62,852 nt of DNA from NCBI RefSeq assembly GCF_016907995.1, contig NZ_JAFBDA010000021.1, positions 1 to 62,852 on the forward strand. The letters run 5' to 3'. Below the pieces are notes generated by a model. The model made no database searches. It saw only the letters and a list, made by a program, of their open reading frames with translations, and had not been told where the DNA came from. The DNA comes from Clostridium sardiniense (GTDB lineage Bacteria > Bacillota > Clostridia > Clostridiales > Clostridiaceae). The stretch's first letter is position 1, and each line of letters opens with the position of its first letter. A program made the translations under genes and the position numbers. This document shows positions 61,656 to 62,852 of this stretch, one piece after another.

Positions 61656-61706
61656 ATGGGATTTTTAAATAAATTAGTAGAAAAAGAAACTTTTAGCTTG
61701 CTTTAA
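61656..61706 (+). pseudogene. Remnant of a palindrome-linked gene
   Basis: MGFLNKLVEKETFSLL then TAA, with AGGAGG upstream. The start matches the two PH-like genes (MGFLFDKM, MGILDKLI). The body is lost; nothing else is seen in 61707-61835. Confidence 0.55.
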
Positions 61707-61835
61707 ATAATTATATCTAGTAATAGTGCCTACATTTTGTTAATGTTATATAAATATATGATTTTTTCTACATTGATCTACCAATAAATGATATTATTTA
61801 TATGTAACTATTTTACAATTAAAGGGGGATTTAAA

Positions 61836-62569
61836 ATGATATCAAAAAACACATTACAAATTTGTTCTATATCTTTATGTTGTTTGATTAGTTCATCTAT
61901 TTTTGTTCCTACTCTTACAGCTAATGCTTCAAATATACAGCCTTCTAATCAAGAGACTGTACAAAAGTAAGTAATCAAAAAAATAAGATGTATCAAGAGC
62001 TTATTAAGAAAGCGTCACCTTATATTAAACTAAATGATTACAAATTTTCTTTATCTTCTGAAGGTAAAGAAAAACTTAGTAAAGTAGAGAAAGAGATAGT
62101 TTTAGATCAATTGAACATAATGAATTCAGAATTAAAAAAAGTTAAACAAGCAAAAAATACTAACCAAAATCCAAATTTATTTACATTACAAAAAACTGAT
62201 TCTGTTAAAGTATCAGTTTATGAAAATCAAAATACCGAAAATACACATGGATTTTTAATGCTATATTCTACAAGTAGCTACATTGATGTTGATTACAAAT
62301 GGTGAGGGGCACAAGTCTATTTTTCTTCAAGAGCTATTAATGATTTAAATGATTACTTCTCTGTTGCAGGAATAGCAAGTGGTTTTGGTGCAGGTGAAGC
62401 ATTAGGAAAGTTTTTAGCTAAAAAAGGTGTTGGTTTAGCTGCTAAATTCCTTGGACCAATATCACTATTTGGAGGAGCAGTAGGTTGGGCAATGAGTAAA
62501 GTCGATAAGGGGAATGGCGTATGTCTTAATTGTGTTTTATATGTTACCGCAACTATAACACCAGCTTAA
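61836..62569 (+). pseudogene. Secreted bacteriocin-like protein, two lesions
   Basis: A signal peptide (ICSISLCCLISSSIFVPTLT...ANAS) follows GGGGG. One A is missing at 61963-61966 (GTACAAAAGTAAGT), shifting frame; a TGA at 62303-62305 replaces an expected TGG. Joined, the protein is about 243 residues with a charged middle and a hydrophobic, Gly/Ala-rich C-terminal domain (FSVAGIASGFGAGEALGKF, then LGPISLFGGAVGWAM) typical of pore-forming bacteriocins. The exact family is not known to me. Confidence 0.55.
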
Positions 62570-62587
62570 TAATTAGGAGGATTTATT

Positions 62588-62852
62588 TTGATATATTTAA
62601 TTTTCTTTGTATTTTTTTTACTTTCGTTATGTTTTATTGCTTTTTATAAATTTATAAGAAATGATTATAATAGTAATTTTTTATATTTTCTTTTAAATGA
62701 AGTCAATTTGAAATTTTTAACTGATACAAGCTATATAAATGAATCATACAGTAAAATAAAAAATATACTTGTTTTAGAACTTATACTATTTTCAATAATC
62801 ACTTTTTTCTTTTGTTGGACATTTTATTTAGATTATACAACTATAGTATATA
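62588..62852 (+). CDS. Membrane protein, putative immunity, partial
   Basis: TTG start 7 nt after AGGAGG; open to the window end (at least 88 residues). One N-terminal helix (IYLIFFVFFLLSLCFIAFY), a soluble loop, and a second helix (LVLELILFSIITFFFCW). It follows the bacteriocin-like gene by 18 nt, the usual place of an immunity protein. Intact as far as seen. Confidence 0.5.
   Translation, partial: MIYLIFFVFFLLSLCFIAFYKFIRNDYNSNFLYFLLNEVNLKFLTDTSYINESYSKIKNILVLELILFSIITFFFCWTFYLDYTTIVY

Larger units (their letters stand above)
52395..62852. mobile_element. Second, decayed prophage (right end not in window)
   Basis: Begins inside the oxidoreductase gene with a serine integrase. Contains early-region genes related to the first prophage, many broken. 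Passes directly from a late-regulator remnant to an endolysin remnant, so packaging, head, tail and holin genes are gone. Ends within a bacteriocin-like cargo region at the window edge. Confidence 0.8.

Noticed and set aside
1..62852. CRISPR array, rRNA genes, insertion sequences
   Set aside because: I saw no regularly spaced direct repeats, no rRNA-like stretches and no DDE transposase genes on either strand.

Overview
The window is very AT-rich, with AGGAGG-type ribosome sites, many hairpin/T-run terminators and sporulation genes (spoIIM, gerW/ytfJ, two dac genes). It fits a Clostridium sensu stricto (cluster I) chromosome. I cannot name the species from sequence alone.

Region 1 (1-12061) is ordinary chromosome: a DUF1002 secreted protein, an ADP-ribose-type Nudix hydrolase, spoIIM, a XerD-like recombinase, pyrimidine-nucleoside phosphorylase, dacF, scpA-scpB, a convergent DUF2953-gerW pair, a second D-Ala-D-Ala carboxypeptidase, and an electron-transfer protein whose stop overlaps the start of an FAD-dependent oxidoreductase gene. 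The order nudF/spoIIM/xerD/pdp/dacF resembles the Bacillus subtilis cluster.

Region 2 (about 12062-51650) is a complete-looking siphovirus-type prophage inserted after codon 12 of that oxidoreductase gene. It reads: large serine integrase; lysogeny switch (ImmA/IrrE, CI-like repressor, Cro-like protein, antirepressor); ERF recombination and DnaD/DnaA-like replication genes; a membrane-protein cargo gene; a shared structured-RNA candidate; a late regulator; a noncoding locus with two tRNA-like structures; terminase, portal, head, tail, holin and endolysin genes; then three small accessory genes. Joining the host halves at a common GT restores the oxidoreductase frame exactly.

Region 3 (51651 to about 52400) is the middle of the oxidoreductase gene. 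It is cut again by a second serine-integrase element (about 52400 to the window end; right end not seen). This second element is a decayed relative of the first. It keeps an integrase, an ImmA gene under a near-perfect SOS box and a few small early genes. Its DUF2513, HTH, Rep, Nudix, late-regulator and endolysin genes are broken, and all head and tail genes are missing. It ends in a bacteriocin-like cargo region with a broken secreted-peptide gene, an intact putative immunity gene and a CPBP-family membrane protein.

The two elements share several modules, including a GNRA-hairpin leader with a 59-aa membrane protein, a cargo slot with matching flanks but different contents, a roughly 80-nt structured-RNA candidate, an endolysin followed by a convergent membrane-protein gene, and a 28-32 bp palindromic operator that appears three times. 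The strongest candidates for something undescribed are the tRNA-like locus (25005-25415), the shared RNA element (23945-24026 and 58684-58763) and the palindrome-linked small-gene regulon.
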